From positions 161,964-225,963 of the forward strand of contig NZ_SNXE01000004.1 of NCBI RefSeq assembly GCF_004362405.1: 64,000 bases of DNA, given 5' to 3'. Below are positions 36,620 through 47,710 of this stretch, in pieces. The translations under genes were made by a program, and so were the position numbers. Every line of letters starts with the position of its first letter. Position 1 is the first letter of the stretch. Origin of the DNA: Roseateles asaccharophilus. Lineage in GTDB: Bacteria; Pseudomonadota; Gammaproteobacteria; Burkholderiales; Burkholderiaceae_C. The notes under the pieces were generated by a model, which saw nothing but the letters and a program-made list of their open reading frames with translations, was not told where the DNA came from and searched no databases.

Positions 36620-38137
36620 TCAGCCGATGCGCACCGGCACAAAGATCTGCTGGCCGCCGCGCAGCACCAGCAGGGCCACGGACTTCTCGGCCGCGGCCAC
36701 GGCCTCACGCACCTGCTCCACACTGGCCACCTTGTTGCCGTTCACGGCCAGCAGCACATCGCCGGGCTGCACGCCGGCGCGCTGGGCCGCACCGCTCACT
36801 TCCTCGACCAGCAGGCCTTCGCGCTGCTTGCCGCGCTCGCCCGGCTGCAGGGGGCGCAGGGCCAGGCCCAGCTTGCCGGTGGGGGCCTGCGCTTCGACCT
36901 CGGCCTGGGCCTGGCGCTGCTCGCTGGCGTCACCCAGGGTGGCGTTCAGCGACTCGCGCCGGCCCTGGCGCCAGACTTCCAGGCTGGCGCGCTCGCCCGG
37001 CGTGGCCTGACCCAGACGGGCGGGCAGATCGCTGGACGCGATGATGGGCTGATCGTTGAACTTCAGGATCACGTCCCCAGGCTTGAGGCCGGCCTTGTCC
37101 GCCGGGCCACCGGGCTCCACGCTGGAGACCAGGGCCCCGGCCGGGCGCTCCAGCTTGAAGGAGTCTGCGAAGGCCTGATTCACGTCCTGGATCACCACAC
37201 CCAGGCGCGCATGCTGGGCACGTCCCCCCTTCTGGATCTGCTGCTGCACTCTTGTGGCCACCTCGATGGGAATGGCGAAGGAGATGCCCTGATAGCCGCC
37301 GGACTGGCTGTAGATCTGCGAGTTGATGCCCACCACCTCGCCACGCGCATTGAAGAGCGGGCCGCCCGAGTTGCCGGGATTGACGGCCACATCGGTCTGG
37401 ATGAAGGGCACGAAACTGTCGTCCGGCAGGGCCCGGCCCTTGGCACTGACCACGCCGGCGCTCACGCTGTTCTCGAAGCCGAAGGGCGAGCCGATGGCCA
37501 GCACCCATTCACCCACCCGCAGCTCCTGGCTGCTGCCGAGCTTGAGCGTGGGCAGGTTCTTGGCCTCGATCTTGAGCACGGCCACATCGGTGCGCGGATC
37601 GCTGCCCAGCACCTTGGCCGGGAATTCGCGCCGGTCGGTGAGCTTGACCGTGACCTCCTGCGCGTCCTTGATCACATGGGCATTGGTCAGGATCACGCCG
37701 TCCTCGCTGACGATGAAGCCGGAGCCCTGACCGCGCACCGGCATGGAGCGCTCGCCACCCGGCTGGCCGGGAATCTGGAAGCGGCGGAAGAACTGATAGA
37801 AGGGATCGTTGGGATCCATCTCCGGCAGCGCCTGCGGCCCCCGCTGCCCGGTCTTGACGCTGCCGCTCACGCTGATATTGACCACGGCCGGGCCGTTGCG
37901 CGCCGTGATCTGGGCAAAGTCGGGCGCCAGCGCTGTGGGCAGCGGCTGGGCCGCCTGTGGAGGCGTTGTAACCACGGGCGCGGTCTGCGTGCTCAGGGCC
38001 GCGACCACGGGCGGCGCACTCTCGCCCTTGGTCAGGGCCAGGGCGCCAACGACGCCGCCCCCCAGGCCCAGCACGCCCGCGGCGGCGAGGGCCCAGACCA
38101 GTCGCTTGACGGGAACCATTTTCTCCACAACAGCCAT
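36620..38137 (-). CDS. degP: Periplasmic serine protease, DegP/HtrA family
   Basis: The 505-residue protein is held by one N-terminal helix (LVWALAAAGVLGLGGGVVGA) or released by cleavage. The trypsin-like domain has His in LTNAHVIKD, Asp in DPRTDVAVLKI and Ser in NPGNSGGPLF. Two PDZ domains follow: LGVVIQDVNQAFADSFKLER starts the first and LGLALRPLQPGERGKQREGL the second. Do-type proteases degrade or refold damaged envelope proteins. ATG 38137 follows AGGAG by four bases. A tandem-hexamer box shared with the response regulator gene lies 46 bases upstream, so the pair of genes downstream of 38.2 kb probably controls it. Confidence 0.9.
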   Translation of the reverse strand: MAVVEKMVPVKRLVWALAAAGVLGLGGGVVGALALTKGESAPPVVAALSTQTAPVVTTPPQAAQPLPTALAPDFAQITARNGPAVVNISVSGSVKTGQRGPQALPEMDPNDPFYQFFRRFQIPGQPGGERSMPVRGQGSGFIVSEDGVILTNAHVIKDAQEVTVKLTDRREFPAKVLGSDPRTDVAVLKIEAKNLPTLKLGSSQELRVGEWVLAIGSPFGFENSVSAGVVSAKGRALPDDSFVPFIQTDVAVNPGNSGGPLFNARGEVVGINSQIYSQSGGYQGISFAIPIEVATRVQQQIQKGGRAQHARLGVVIQDVNQAFADSFKLERPAGALVSSVEPGGPADKAGLKPGDVILKFNDQPIIASSDLPARLGQATPGERASLEVWRQGRRESLNATLGDASEQRQAQAEVEAQAPTGKLGLALRPLQPGERGKQREGLLVEEVSGAAQRAGVQPGDVLLAVNGNKVASVEQVREAVAAAEKSVALLVLRGGQQIFVPVRIG

Positions 38138-38182
38138 GACAGCTCCTTTGCACTGTGTGATTGGGATGGCTCCACTGTGAGG

Positions 38183-38206
38183 CCCCAGACTTAGAGGGCA
38201 CTTAAG
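38183..38206 (-). promoter_or_regulatory. Tandem-hexamer box upstream of degP (PmrA/QseB-like)
   Basis: Read on the minus strand: CTTAAG, five bases, TCTAAG, one base, CTGGGG. The same pattern occurs before the response regulator gene at 40234. PmrA/QseB-type regulators bind CTTAA-like hexamers repeated with five-base spacing, so this is a likely site for the neighbouring regulator. Confidence 0.6.
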
Positions 38207-38225
38207 CCCCCGCCGCAACATGGGG

Positions 38226-39551
38226 TCAGGACTTGCTGAAGACCAGGTCCACGCGCAGGCCGCCCAGGGCCTCTGAGCGCTCCAGCTGCAGCTGGGCGGC
38301 GTGGCGCTCGGCAATGGTCTTGACAATGGCCAGGCCCAGACCGCTGCCACCCGCCTGGGTCTGGGCGGCCGCGCTGCGGTAGAAGCGGTCAAACACCCGC
38401 TCTCGCTCCTCGGGCGCAATGCCCGGTCCGCTGTCCTCGATGCGCAGGCGGGCGCGCTCGCCCTCATCCAGCAGCAGCACATCGACCTTGCCGCCATCGG
38501 GGCTGTACTTGATGGCGTTGTCCAGCAGATTGCGCAGCAGCACGGCCAGGGCATCGGGCCAGCCCTTGATCTGCACCGCGTCGGCGCGCAGCAGGCCCAG
38601 GTCGATGCCGCGGGACTGGGCCGCGCCCACCTGCTCGGCCAGGACGCGACGCAGCAGCGGCTCCAGGGCCAGCGCCTGGGCCGTGCCCGTACCCGTACCC
38701 GACTCCTGGCGCGCCAGCAGGAGCAGCTGCTCCACCAGATGGCTGGCGCGCTCCACGCCAGCCGCCAGGCGCGCGCGTGCCTGGGCGCGTGCAGCTTCGT
38801 CACCGGCACGCTGCAGGCCCTCGATCTGCAGCTTGAGGGCGGTGAGGGGTGAGCGCAGCTCATGCGCCGCATCGGCCACAAAATGCTGCTGCGCCTCGAA
38901 GGCCTGGCGCATGCGCTCCAACAGGGAGTTGAGCTCGCGCACCAGGGGGCGGATTTCCACCGGCAGGCCTTGCTCGCTCACCGCCGTGAGATCCTCCGCC
39001 GCGCGTTGCGAGAGCTGGCGTCGCACCCGCTCCACGGGCGCCAGCGATTGCCGAATCACCCAGCCCACCACCAGCAGCAGCACCGGCAGCACCAGGGCAA
39101 TCGGCGTGATGGTGCGCCAGGCCAGGCGGCTGGCCAGGCGCTCACGCACCGCCAGCTCCTGGGCCACCTGCACGACCTGTCCGCCCGTCTGCATGGAAAG
39201 CACGCGGTAGGCCCGGCCATCCTCGCCCATCACATCGGCAAAGCCCATGACGGCGCGCTGGGGCAGGCGGGCCCGGGGCGGCGGAGCAAACAGCTGCAGG
39301 CCGTCCAGGCTCCAGCCCTGGATGATGAGCTCCAGCTCCTCGGGCATCACATGGCGTGCCCCGGGCGTCGCACCGCTGATGGACAGCGCCGTCTGCTGCA
39401 TCTGGTAGTCGAAGATGGCATCGGCCTCGGCCAGGGCGGTGCGGTAGGCCGAGACGCCCTGCAGCAGGGCCGCCAGGCAGACCGCGCCCAGCACGAAGAG
39501 CATGAGACGCCGCCTGAGCGAGGGGGCCCGGTCGCGCAGCGGCTCGCTCAT
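38226..39551 (-). CDS. Sensor histidine kinase, QseC/PmrB/TctE-like
   Basis: The 441-residue inner-membrane kinase has helices near residues 16-36 (LMLFVLGAVCLAALLQGVSA) and 155-180 (ITPIALVLPVLLLVVGWVIR) around a periplasmic domain that starts ADAIFDYQMQQTALSISG. A HAMP-like segment follows, then HisKA with its His in VADAAHELRSPLTALKLQIE, and an ATPase domain ending GSGLGLAIVKTIAERHAAQL. The periplasmic domain type fits QseC; TctE is the main alternative because a Bug receptor gene is adjacent. It overlaps the regulator gene by 4 bases. Confidence 0.87.
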   Translation of the reverse strand: MSEPLRDRAPSLRRRLMLFVLGAVCLAALLQGVSAYRTALAEADAIFDYQMQQTALSISGATPGARHVMPEELELIIQGWSLDGLQLFAPPPRARLPQRAVMGFADVMGEDGRAYRVLSMQTGGQVVQVAQELAVRERLASRLAWRTITPIALVLPVLLLVVGWVIRQSLAPVERVRRQLSQRAAEDLTAVSEQGLPVEIRPLVRELNSLLERMRQAFEAQQHFVADAAHELRSPLTALKLQIEGLQRAGDEAARAQARARLAAGVERASHLVEQLLLLARQESGTGTGTAQALALEPLLRRVLAEQVGAAQSRGIDLGLLRADAVQIKGWPDALAVLLRNLLDNAIKYSPDGGKVDVLLLDEGERARLRIEDSGPGIAPEERERVFDRFYRSAAAQTQAGGSGLGLAIVKTIAERHAAQLQLERSEALGGLRVDLVFSKS

Positions 39552-40207
39552 TGCTTGGGCACCAGATAGCCCAGGCCGCGCACGTTCTGGATCAGACCGG
39601 CGCCCAGCTTCTTGCGCAGGCCGTGGATATAGACCTCCACCGCATTGCTGCTGATCTCGTCCTTCCAGCTGTAGAGTTTTTCCTCCAGCTGTTGACGCGA
39701 GAGCAGCAGGCCGGGCCGGGCCAGCAGGGGTTCCAGCACCGCCCATTCGCGCGCCGTCAGCTGCACCGGCTGGCCATGCACCGAGGCCTCATGCGTGGCG
39801 GGGTTCAGCACCACCCCCATATGCTCGTACACCGGCTCGGCCACCCCCTGGGCGCGACGCAGCTGGGCACGGATGCGGGCCAGCAGCTCGTCCAGCTCGA
39901 AGGGCTTGATCACATAGTCGTCCGCGCCGGCATCCAGCCCCTCGATACGCTGGGCCAGAGCGTCGCGCGCGGTGGCGATCAGCACCGGCAGACGCTGCTT
40001 GCGGGCACGCAGGGCGCGCAGCACCGACAGCCCGTCACGCTTGGGCAGGCCCAGGTCCAGCAAGAGCAGGTCGTAGCTCTGGGACTGCAGGGCGGCGTCG
40101 GCCAGTTCGCCGTCGCGCACCCAGTCCACCGCATAGCCCTCGGCGCGCAGCAGGTCCAGCAGCTGCTCGCCAATCATCGCGTCGTCTTCCACCAGCAGTA
40201 GGCGCAT
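39548..40207 (-). CDS. OmpR-family response regulator, QseB/PmrA/TctD-like
   Basis: The 219-residue regulator has a receiver domain (LLLVEDDAMIGEQLLDLLRA, Asp in LLLLDLGLPKRDG, Lys in VIKPFELDELLARI) and a winged helix. The output segment LLSRQQLEEKLYSWKDEISS, followed by NAVEVYIHGLRKKL, is typical of the QseB/PmrA group. Upstream a GAGAAT hexamer lies six bases before the ATG, preceded by the tandem-hexamer box at 40234-40257, which fits autoactivation. The same box before degP suggests that the pair answers an envelope stress. Confidence 0.88.
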   Translation of the reverse strand: MRLLLVEDDAMIGEQLLDLLRAEGYAVDWVRDGELADAALQSQSYDLLLLDLGLPKRDGLSVLRALRARKQRLPVLIATARDALAQRIEGLDAGADDYVIKPFELDELLARIRAQLRRAQGVAEPVYEHMGVVLNPATHEASVHGQPVQLTAREWAVLEPLLARPGLLLSRQQLEEKLYSWKDEISSNAVEVYIHGLRKKLGAGLIQNVRGLGYLVPKQ

Positions 40208-40233
40208 GCGCCTATTCTCGCCCGCGGATGAGT

Positions 40234-40257
40234 CCCCAGGCTTAGACCCCGCTTAAG
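40234..40257 (-). promoter_or_regulatory. Tandem-hexamer box upstream of the response regulator gene
   Basis: On the minus strand it reads CTTAAG, five bases, TCTAAG, one base, CTGGGG, the same as the box before degP apart from the spacer bases. It ends 14 bases before a GAGAAT -10-like hexamer, covering the -35 position as expected for an activator of this class. Confidence 0.6.
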
Positions 40258-40276
40258 CCGGGCGCCTTGCGGGGGC

Positions 40277-41239
40277 TCAGGCCTTGAGCTTGAGCATATG
40301 AACCACGACGCGGGCCGTGGTCATCTCGGACTCCACGAAGCTGCGGAAATCGCTGCCCGCGCGGTAGGCCCCCACCCAGTCATTGCGGCGCAGCAGCTCG
40401 GTCCAGTCGGGCGAACGGGCGCCACGCTCGATCAGGGCCGCCAGGGCCTGGCTCTGGGCTTCGCTGATGCCGGCCGGCGCGAAGAGGCCGCGCCAGTTCG
40501 CCAGATCCGTGTCGATGCCGCCCTCGCGCAGGGCGGGCAGACCATAGCGTGAGCGGCGCGAACTCACGGCCAGCGCCCGGATGCTGCCGGCGGCCATGGC
40601 ATTGCGGAACTCGCTGTAGCCGGAGATGCCGATCTGGGCCTTGCCTTCGGTCAGGGCGCGGACCGCGTCATTGCCGCTGCTGGTGGCCAGATAGCTGTAG
40701 TTGTCGGGGTTGCCGCGGCGTGCGCGCAACATCATGCCCAGCAGCATATGGTCCACCCCGCCAGCGGAGCCCCCGACCACGGTGGCTTTGTAGTCGGGAC
40801 GCCCCAGGGCCTCGGCCAGATCCTTGAGGCTGCGCAGCGGCGAGCTGGCGGGCACCGCCACCACCATGTAGTCGCTGGTCAGACCGGCGATCGGATTGAG
40901 CTGGCTGAGCTCGACCTTGGGTCGGTGCAGGGCCACGCCGCCCAGCAGCACCAGGCCACCCACCATCAGGGTATTGGGCGTGCTGGCATAGCGCTCGACG
41001 AACTGGGCCAGGCCCACGGTGCCGGCCTTGCCACCGATGTTCTCGTACTGGACGCGTTCGACCAGCTTGGCGCTTTGCAGGGCGGCGCCGAAGGCGCGCC
41101 CCGTCTGGTCCCAGCCACCGCCCGGGTTGGCGGGAATGACGATGCGCAGCTCGGGCAGGGGCTCGCTCTTCTGGGCCCAGGCGGGTGCGGTGCACAGGCC
41201 GGCCCCCGCGCCGATCAGGATTTGACGTCGTTGCAGCAT
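40277..41239 (-). CDS. Bug family (TctC-like) periplasmic solute-binding protein
   Basis: The 320-residue exported protein begins with a signal (RRQILIGAGAGLCTAPAWAQ). ELRIVIPANPGGGWDQTGRA and YENIGGKAGTVGLAQFV match the Bug receptor pattern. It differs from the receptor at 4.9 kb in the ligand-loop residues (PANPGGGWD instead of PFAPGGTTD). The PGGGWD form is seen in TctC-like tricarboxylate receptors, which fits regulation of citrate-type uptake by an adjacent kinase pair. No TctA or TctB genes are in the window. It is upstream of and on the same strand as the response regulator, with 69 bases between. Confidence 0.85.
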   Translation of the reverse strand: MLQRRQILIGAGAGLCTAPAWAQKSEPLPELRIVIPANPGGGWDQTGRAFGAALQSAKLVERVQYENIGGKAGTVGLAQFVERYASTPNTLMVGGLVLLGGVALHRPKVELSQLNPIAGLTSDYMVVAVPASSPLRSLKDLAEALGRPDYKATVVGGSAGGVDHMLLGMMLRARRGNPDNYSYLATSSGNDAVRALTEGKAQIGISGYSEFRNAMAAGSIRALAVSSRRSRYGLPALREGGIDTDLANWRGLFAPAGISEAQSQALAALIERGARSPDWTELLRRNDWVGAYRAGSDFRSFVESEMTTARVVVHMLKLKA

Positions 41240-41408
41240 GGGGTGTCTCCCTAGACTTGTTCGTGAATAGTTGGCAAAAGAGCGGCGAGTCTAGGGGCCG
41301 ACTCCTGCCACGGCCGCCGCGCTCGGCACAAAGGCGCCGGGGCCGTGCAATCCTTGGCACTCTGCGACCCCACTCAAGAAGCTTGCCCGCCACCCCGCAA
41401 TCCATGGC

Positions 41409-41414
41409 TACAAT
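41409..41414 (+). promoter_or_regulatory. -10 hexamer for the glycine riboswitch transcript
   Basis: TACAAT ends seven bases before the 5' base of the first aptamer stem, which is where transcription should begin. The region 41240-41408 holds no gene I can support; a possible -35 (TTGCCC, 41383) is spaced 20 bases away, longer than ideal. Confidence 0.5.
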
Positions 41415-41421
41415 GCGCCCC

Positions 41422-41632
41422 GTCAGGAGAGAGCTCGCTCGCGCGAGCCGCCGAAGGCGCAGTGGCACCGGTTGATCCCACGCTGCGAACGCTCAGGCAA
41501 AAGGACTGACAAGACGCTCTGACCCGAGCGTTCCTCACTGGAGAGAGGCGGACCTCTGAGTCCGTCCACCGAAGGGGCAAGCTTCTGGCGATACGCCGGG
41601 TGCCAATCTCTCAGGTAAAGCGGACAGCGAGG
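41422..41632 (+). promoter_or_regulatory. Tandem glycine riboswitch
   Basis: Two glycine aptamers are visible. The first (41422-41510) is closed by GTCAG with CTGAC and holds GGAGAG, CCGAAGG and CAGGCAAAAGGAC. The second (41533-41632) is closed by CCTCACTG with CAGCGAGG and holds GGAGAG, ACCGAAGGGGCAA and CTCTCAGGTAAAGCGGACAG. A 22-base linker contains an extra hairpin (ACGCTC with GAGCGT). Tandem glycine riboswitches switch on glycine cleavage genes when glycine is abundant, which fits the gcvT, gcvH and gcvP genes downstream. Confidence 0.93.
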
Positions 41633-41641
41633 GCATATCCC

Positions 41642-41662
41642 CCACTCCCATATCGGGAGTGG
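41642..41662 (+). other. Hairpin between the glycine riboswitch and gcvT
   Basis: CCACTCCC and GGGAGTGG form a perfect eight-base-pair stem with a five-base loop. No T run follows, so it is not a classical terminator. It lies 19 bases before the GGAG ribosome-binding site and may belong to a translational or other expression platform. Confidence 0.55.
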
Positions 41663-41693
41663 CCATCAGATGATGCCCTCGGAGTTTCTCCCC

Positions 41694-42812
41694 ATGTCCG
41701 CCGCCGAACTTCTCAAGACCCCGCTGCACGCGCTGCACCTCGAACTCGGCGCCAAGATGGTGCCCTTCGGGGGCTACGACATGCCGGTGCAGTACCCCCT
41801 GGGGCTGATGGCCGAGCACAAGCACACCCGCGCCGCCGCGGGCCTCTTCGACGTCTCGCACATGGGCCAGGTGCGCCTGGTGGGCGCCGATGCCGCCGCC
41901 GCGCTGGAAACCCTGGTGCCGGTGGACATCGTGGACCTGGGTGTCTTCAAGCAGCGCTATGCCCTCTTCACCAATGAGCAAGGCGGCATCCTGGACGACC
42001 TGATGGTTTGCCGCCGCCCCGACGACCTCTTCGTGGTCGTCAACGCCGGCTGCAAGGCCCAGGACATTGCCCATCTGCAGGCCAAGATCGGCGGCCGCTG
42101 CGAGGTCATCCCCATGCCCGAGCAGGCCCTGCTGGCCCTGCAGGGCCCCGAGGCCGTGACCGTGCTCTCGCGCCTGAACCCGGGCGTGGCCCAGCTCACC
42201 TTCATGACCGGCGGCTTCTTCGAGTTGGACGGCATTCCCACCTTCCTGACCCGCTCCGGCTACACCGGCGAGGACGGCTACGAGATCTCGGTCCACCAGG
42301 ACCAGGCCGAGGCCCTGGCCCGCAAGCTGCTGGCCCACGCCGAGGTCAAGCCCATCGGCCTGGGTGCGCGCGACTCGCTGCGCCTGGAAGCCGGTCTGTG
42401 CCTCTACGGCCATGACATCGACACCGGCACCACGCCCGTGGAAGCCAGCCTGACCTGGGCCATCCAGAAGGTGCGCCGCGCCGGTGGCGCGCGCGCCGGC
42501 GGCTACCCCGGTGCCGCCGTGATCGACCAGCAGCTGGCCGAGGGCGCCGCCCGCAAGCGCGTGGGCCTGCTCAGCAGCGAACGCATGCCGGTGCGCGAGG
42601 GCGCCAAGCTGGTGGATGCCAGCGGCGCCGAGGTCGGCGTGGTCACCAGCGGCACCGTGGGCCCCACCGTGGGCAAGCCGGTGGCCCTGGCCTATGTGGC
42701 CAAGGAACACGCCGCCCTGGGCACCGAGCTCTTCGCCCTGGTCCGCGACAAGCGCACGCCCATGACCGTGAGCGCCACGCCCTTCACGCCCAACCGTTAC
42801 TACCGCGGCTGA
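41694..42812 (+). CDS. gcvT: Aminomethyltransferase, glycine cleavage T-protein
   Basis: The 372-residue T-protein takes the aminomethyl group from lipoylated GcvH, releases ammonia and makes methylene-tetrahydrofolate. The family pattern is clear: GAKMVPFGGYDMPVQYPLG, then AGLFDVSHMGQVRL, GYTGEDGYEISV and GLGARDSLRLEAGLCLYGHD. The ATG at 41694 follows GGAG by nine bases; an upstream ATG pair at 41670 lacks a site. It is the first gene after the glycine riboswitch and is followed 51 bases later by gcvH. Confidence 0.96.
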   Translation: MSAAELLKTPLHALHLELGAKMVPFGGYDMPVQYPLGLMAEHKHTRAAAGLFDVSHMGQVRLVGADAAAALETLVPVDIVDLGVFKQRYALFTNEQGGILDDLMVCRRPDDLFVVVNAGCKAQDIAHLQAKIGGRCEVIPMPEQALLALQGPEAVTVLSRLNPGVAQLTFMTGGFFELDGIPTFLTRSGYTGEDGYEISVHQDQAEALARKLLAHAEVKPIGLGARDSLRLEAGLCLYGHDIDTGTTPVEASLTWAIQKVRRAGGARAGGYPGAAVIDQQLAEGAARKRVGLLSSERMPVREGAKLVDASGAEVGVVTSGTVGPTVGKPVALAYVAKEHAALGTELFALVRDKRTPMTVSATPFTPNRYYRG

Positions 42813-42863
42813 TCCCGGCCCGGCCTCATTTCAGCCCACCTCTTTTTTGCACGGAGCCTCCCC

Positions 42864-43238
42864 ATGAGCATCAAGTACACCCCCGACCACGAATGGGTCC
42901 AGATCGAAGCCGACGGCGTCGTCACCGTGGGCATCACGGTCCATGCGCAGGACGCCCTGGGTGATGTGGTCTTCGTGGACCTGCCCGAGGTGGGCAAGAG
43001 CTTTGCCGCCAAGGAGGTGGCCGGCGTGGTGGAGTCCGTGAAGGCCGCCGCCGATGTGTACATGCCCGTCAGCGGCGAGATCACCGAGGTCAACGAAGAG
43101 CTGCGCAACGACCCGGCCCTGGCCAATAGCGACCCGCTCAAGGCCGGCTGGTTCTTCAAGGTCAAGCTGGCCAACCCGGCCGAGCTGGACGGCCTGATGG
43201 ACGCCACCGCCTACGACGAGCTGGTCAAGAACAGCTGA
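42864..43238 (+). CDS. gcvH: Glycine cleavage system H-protein
   Basis: The 124-residue carrier protein shuttles the aminomethyl group on a lipoyl arm among P-, T- and L-proteins. The lipoyl-attachment Lys is residue 60 in [15 protein letters not shown]. The N-terminal [19 protein letters not shown] and the C-terminal [20 protein letters not shown] are family hallmarks. It lies between gcvT and gcvP in the standard order. The L-protein (dihydrolipoamide dehydrogenase) is not in the window and is probably shared with other complexes. Confidence 0.97.
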   Translation: MSIKYTPDHEWVQIEADGVVTVGITVHAQDALGDVVFVDLPEVGKSFAAKEVAGVVESVKAAADVYMPVSGEITEVNEELRNDPALANSDPLKAGWFFKVKLANPAELDGLMDATAYDELVKNS

Positions 43239-43266
43239 TCCATTCCGCCGACCCAGTGTCGCGAAA

Positions 43267-43287
43267 ACGGGCACAGCGGGTGCCCGT
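43267..43287 (+). terminator. Hairpin between gcvH and gcvP, possible attenuator
   Basis: ACGGGCA and TGCCCGT form a perfect seven-base-pair stem with a seven-base loop, preceded by an A run and followed by TTGTTGTAT. It looks like a weak intrinsic terminator that could lower gcvP expression relative to gcvT and gcvH. Confidence 0.5.
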
Positions 43288-43309
43288 TGTTGTATCCCGA
43301 GGAACTCCC

Positions 43310-46195
<2,886 letters not shown>

Positions 46196-46236
46196 GCCCC
46201 TCGCCCGGCCCATCATCCGTCACACCGGGCCGGGCT

Positions 46237-46287
46237 GTCCCCCGAGGGGACGCAATTCCTTCTTGGGGCGGCCCGGCGAAGGAATTG
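46237..46287. repeat. Stacked inverted repeats upstream of sdaA, REP-like
   Basis: Two palindromes lie side by side: GTCCCC with GGGGAC (46237-46251, three-base loop), and CAATTCCTTC with GAAGGAATTG (46253-46287, fifteen-base spacer). The 114-base gap between gcvP and sdaA holds nothing else that I can identify. The compact structure resembles a dispersed intergenic repeat, but only one copy was noticed in this window. Confidence 0.6.
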
Positions 46288-46309
46288 CCCGCGCCAACCA
46301 GGAGCCAGC

Positions 46310-47698
46310 ATGGCAGTTTCCGTTTTCGACCTGTTCAAGATCGGCATCGGCCCGTCGAGTTCCCACACGGTGGGACCGATGCGCGCGGCGCGTCTCTTCG
46401 GCCTGCGGCTCAAGCACGAGGGCCTGTTGACGCAGACCGCGCGCGTGCAGGTCATCCTCTACGGCAGCCTGGGTGCCACCGGCAAGGGCCACGGCAGCGA
46501 CAAGGCGGTGCTGCTGGGCCTGGCCGGCCATGAACCGGACACGGTGGACGTGGAGGCCATCCCGGCCCTGCTGGACGCCATCCGCGCCGGCGCACTGAAC
46601 CTGATCGGCGAGCACGCGCTGCGCTTTGACGAGCCCAAGGACCTGGTCTTCAAACGCCGCGAGTCCCTGCCCTTCCATGCCAATGGCATGCGCTGCCTGG
46701 CCTTCGATGCCGAGGGCCGGGAAATCGCCAACCGCGTCTACTACTCGGTGGGCGGCGGCTTTGTGGTCAGCGACGAGGTGGCTGCGGACGGTTCCAAGCA
46801 GAAGGTGATCGCGCCCGACGCCACCGTCCTGCCCTACCCCTTCAAGACCGGCGACGAACTGCTGGCCCTGACCCGCGAACACGGCATCTCCATCGCCGAA
46901 GTCATGCGCCGCAACGAGCGGCACTGGCGCTCCGACGAGGAAACCCGCGAGGGCCTGCTCAAGATCTGGCGCGTGATGCAGGACTGCGTGACGCGCGGCT
47001 GCCGTACCGAGGGCATCCTGCCCGGCGGCTTCAAGGTCAAGCGCCGCGCCGCGCAGCTGCACCGTGACCTGACCAGCAACCCCGAGGCCGCGCTGCGCGA
47101 CCCGCTGCAGGTGATGGACTGGGTGAATCTCTACGCCCTGGCCGTCAACGAGGAAAACGCCGCCGGCGGCCGCGTGGTCACCGCGCCCACCAATGGCGCG
47201 GCCGGCATCGTGCCCGCGGTGCTGCACTACTACTCGCGCTTTGTGCACAACGCCAGTGACGAGGGCGTGGTCGACTTTTTGCTGACCGCCGCCGCCATCG
47301 GCATCCTCTACAAGGAAAACGCCTCCATCTCCGGCGCCGAGGTCGGCTGCCAGGGCGAGGTGGGCGTGGCCTGCTCCATGGCCGCAGCGGCCCTGTGCCA
47401 GGTCATGGGCGGCACACCCGAGCAGGTTGAGAACGCGGCCGAAATCGGCATGGAGCACCATCTGGGCCTGACCTGCGACCCCGTGGGCGGCCTGGTGCAG
47501 ATCCCCTGCATCGAGCGCAATGCCATCGCCTCGGTCAAGGCCATCAACGCCGCCCGCATGGCCCTGCGCGGCGACGGCACACACTTCGTGAGCCTGGACA
47601 AGGTCATCAAGACCATGCGCGACACCGGCGCCGACATGATGACGAAGTACAAGGAAACCGCCCGCGGCGGCCTGGCGGTGAATATCGTCGAGTGCTGA
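46310..47698 (+). CDS. sdaA: L-serine ammonia-lyase, single-chain
   Basis: The 462-residue Fe-S enzyme turns L-serine into pyruvate and ammonia. The N-terminal domain has [20 protein letters not shown]. The C-terminal domain has [20 protein letters not shown] and [20 protein letters not shown], which carry the conserved Cys residues of the 4Fe-4S cluster. Both domains are in one chain, as in the E. coli SdaA/SdaB type. Placed after gcvTHP, it completes glycine catabolism: glycine-derived one-carbon units make serine, which is then deaminated. GGAG lies seven bases before the start. Confidence 0.95.
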   Translation: MAVSVFDLFKIGIGPSSSHTVGPMRAARLFGLRLKHEGLLTQTARVQVILYGSLGATGKGHGSDKAVLLGLAGHEPDTVDVEAIPALLDAIRAGALNLIGEHALRFDEPKDLVFKRRESLPFHANGMRCLAFDAEGREIANRVYYSVGGGFVVSDEVAADGSKQKVIAPDATVLPYPFKTGDELLALTREHGISIAEVMRRNERHWRSDEETREGLLKIWRVMQDCVTRGCRTEGILPGGFKVKRRAAQLHRDLTSNPEAALRDPLQVMDWVNLYALAVNEENAAGGRVVTAPTNGAAGIVPAVLHYYSRFVHNASDEGVVDFLLTAAAIGILYKENASISGAEVGCQGEVGVACSMAAAALCQVMGGTPEQVENAAEIGMEHHLGLTCDPVGGLVQIPCIERNAIASVKAINAARMALRGDGTHFVSLDKVIKTMRDTGADMMTKYKETARGGLAVNIVEC

Positions 47699-47710
47699 GC
47701 CGGGACAGCC

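Noticed and set aside
41670-41693. Upstream start for gcvT at the paired ATG
   Set aside because: It lacks a ribosome-binding site, while ATG 41694 has GGAG nine bases upstream and gives the family N-terminus.
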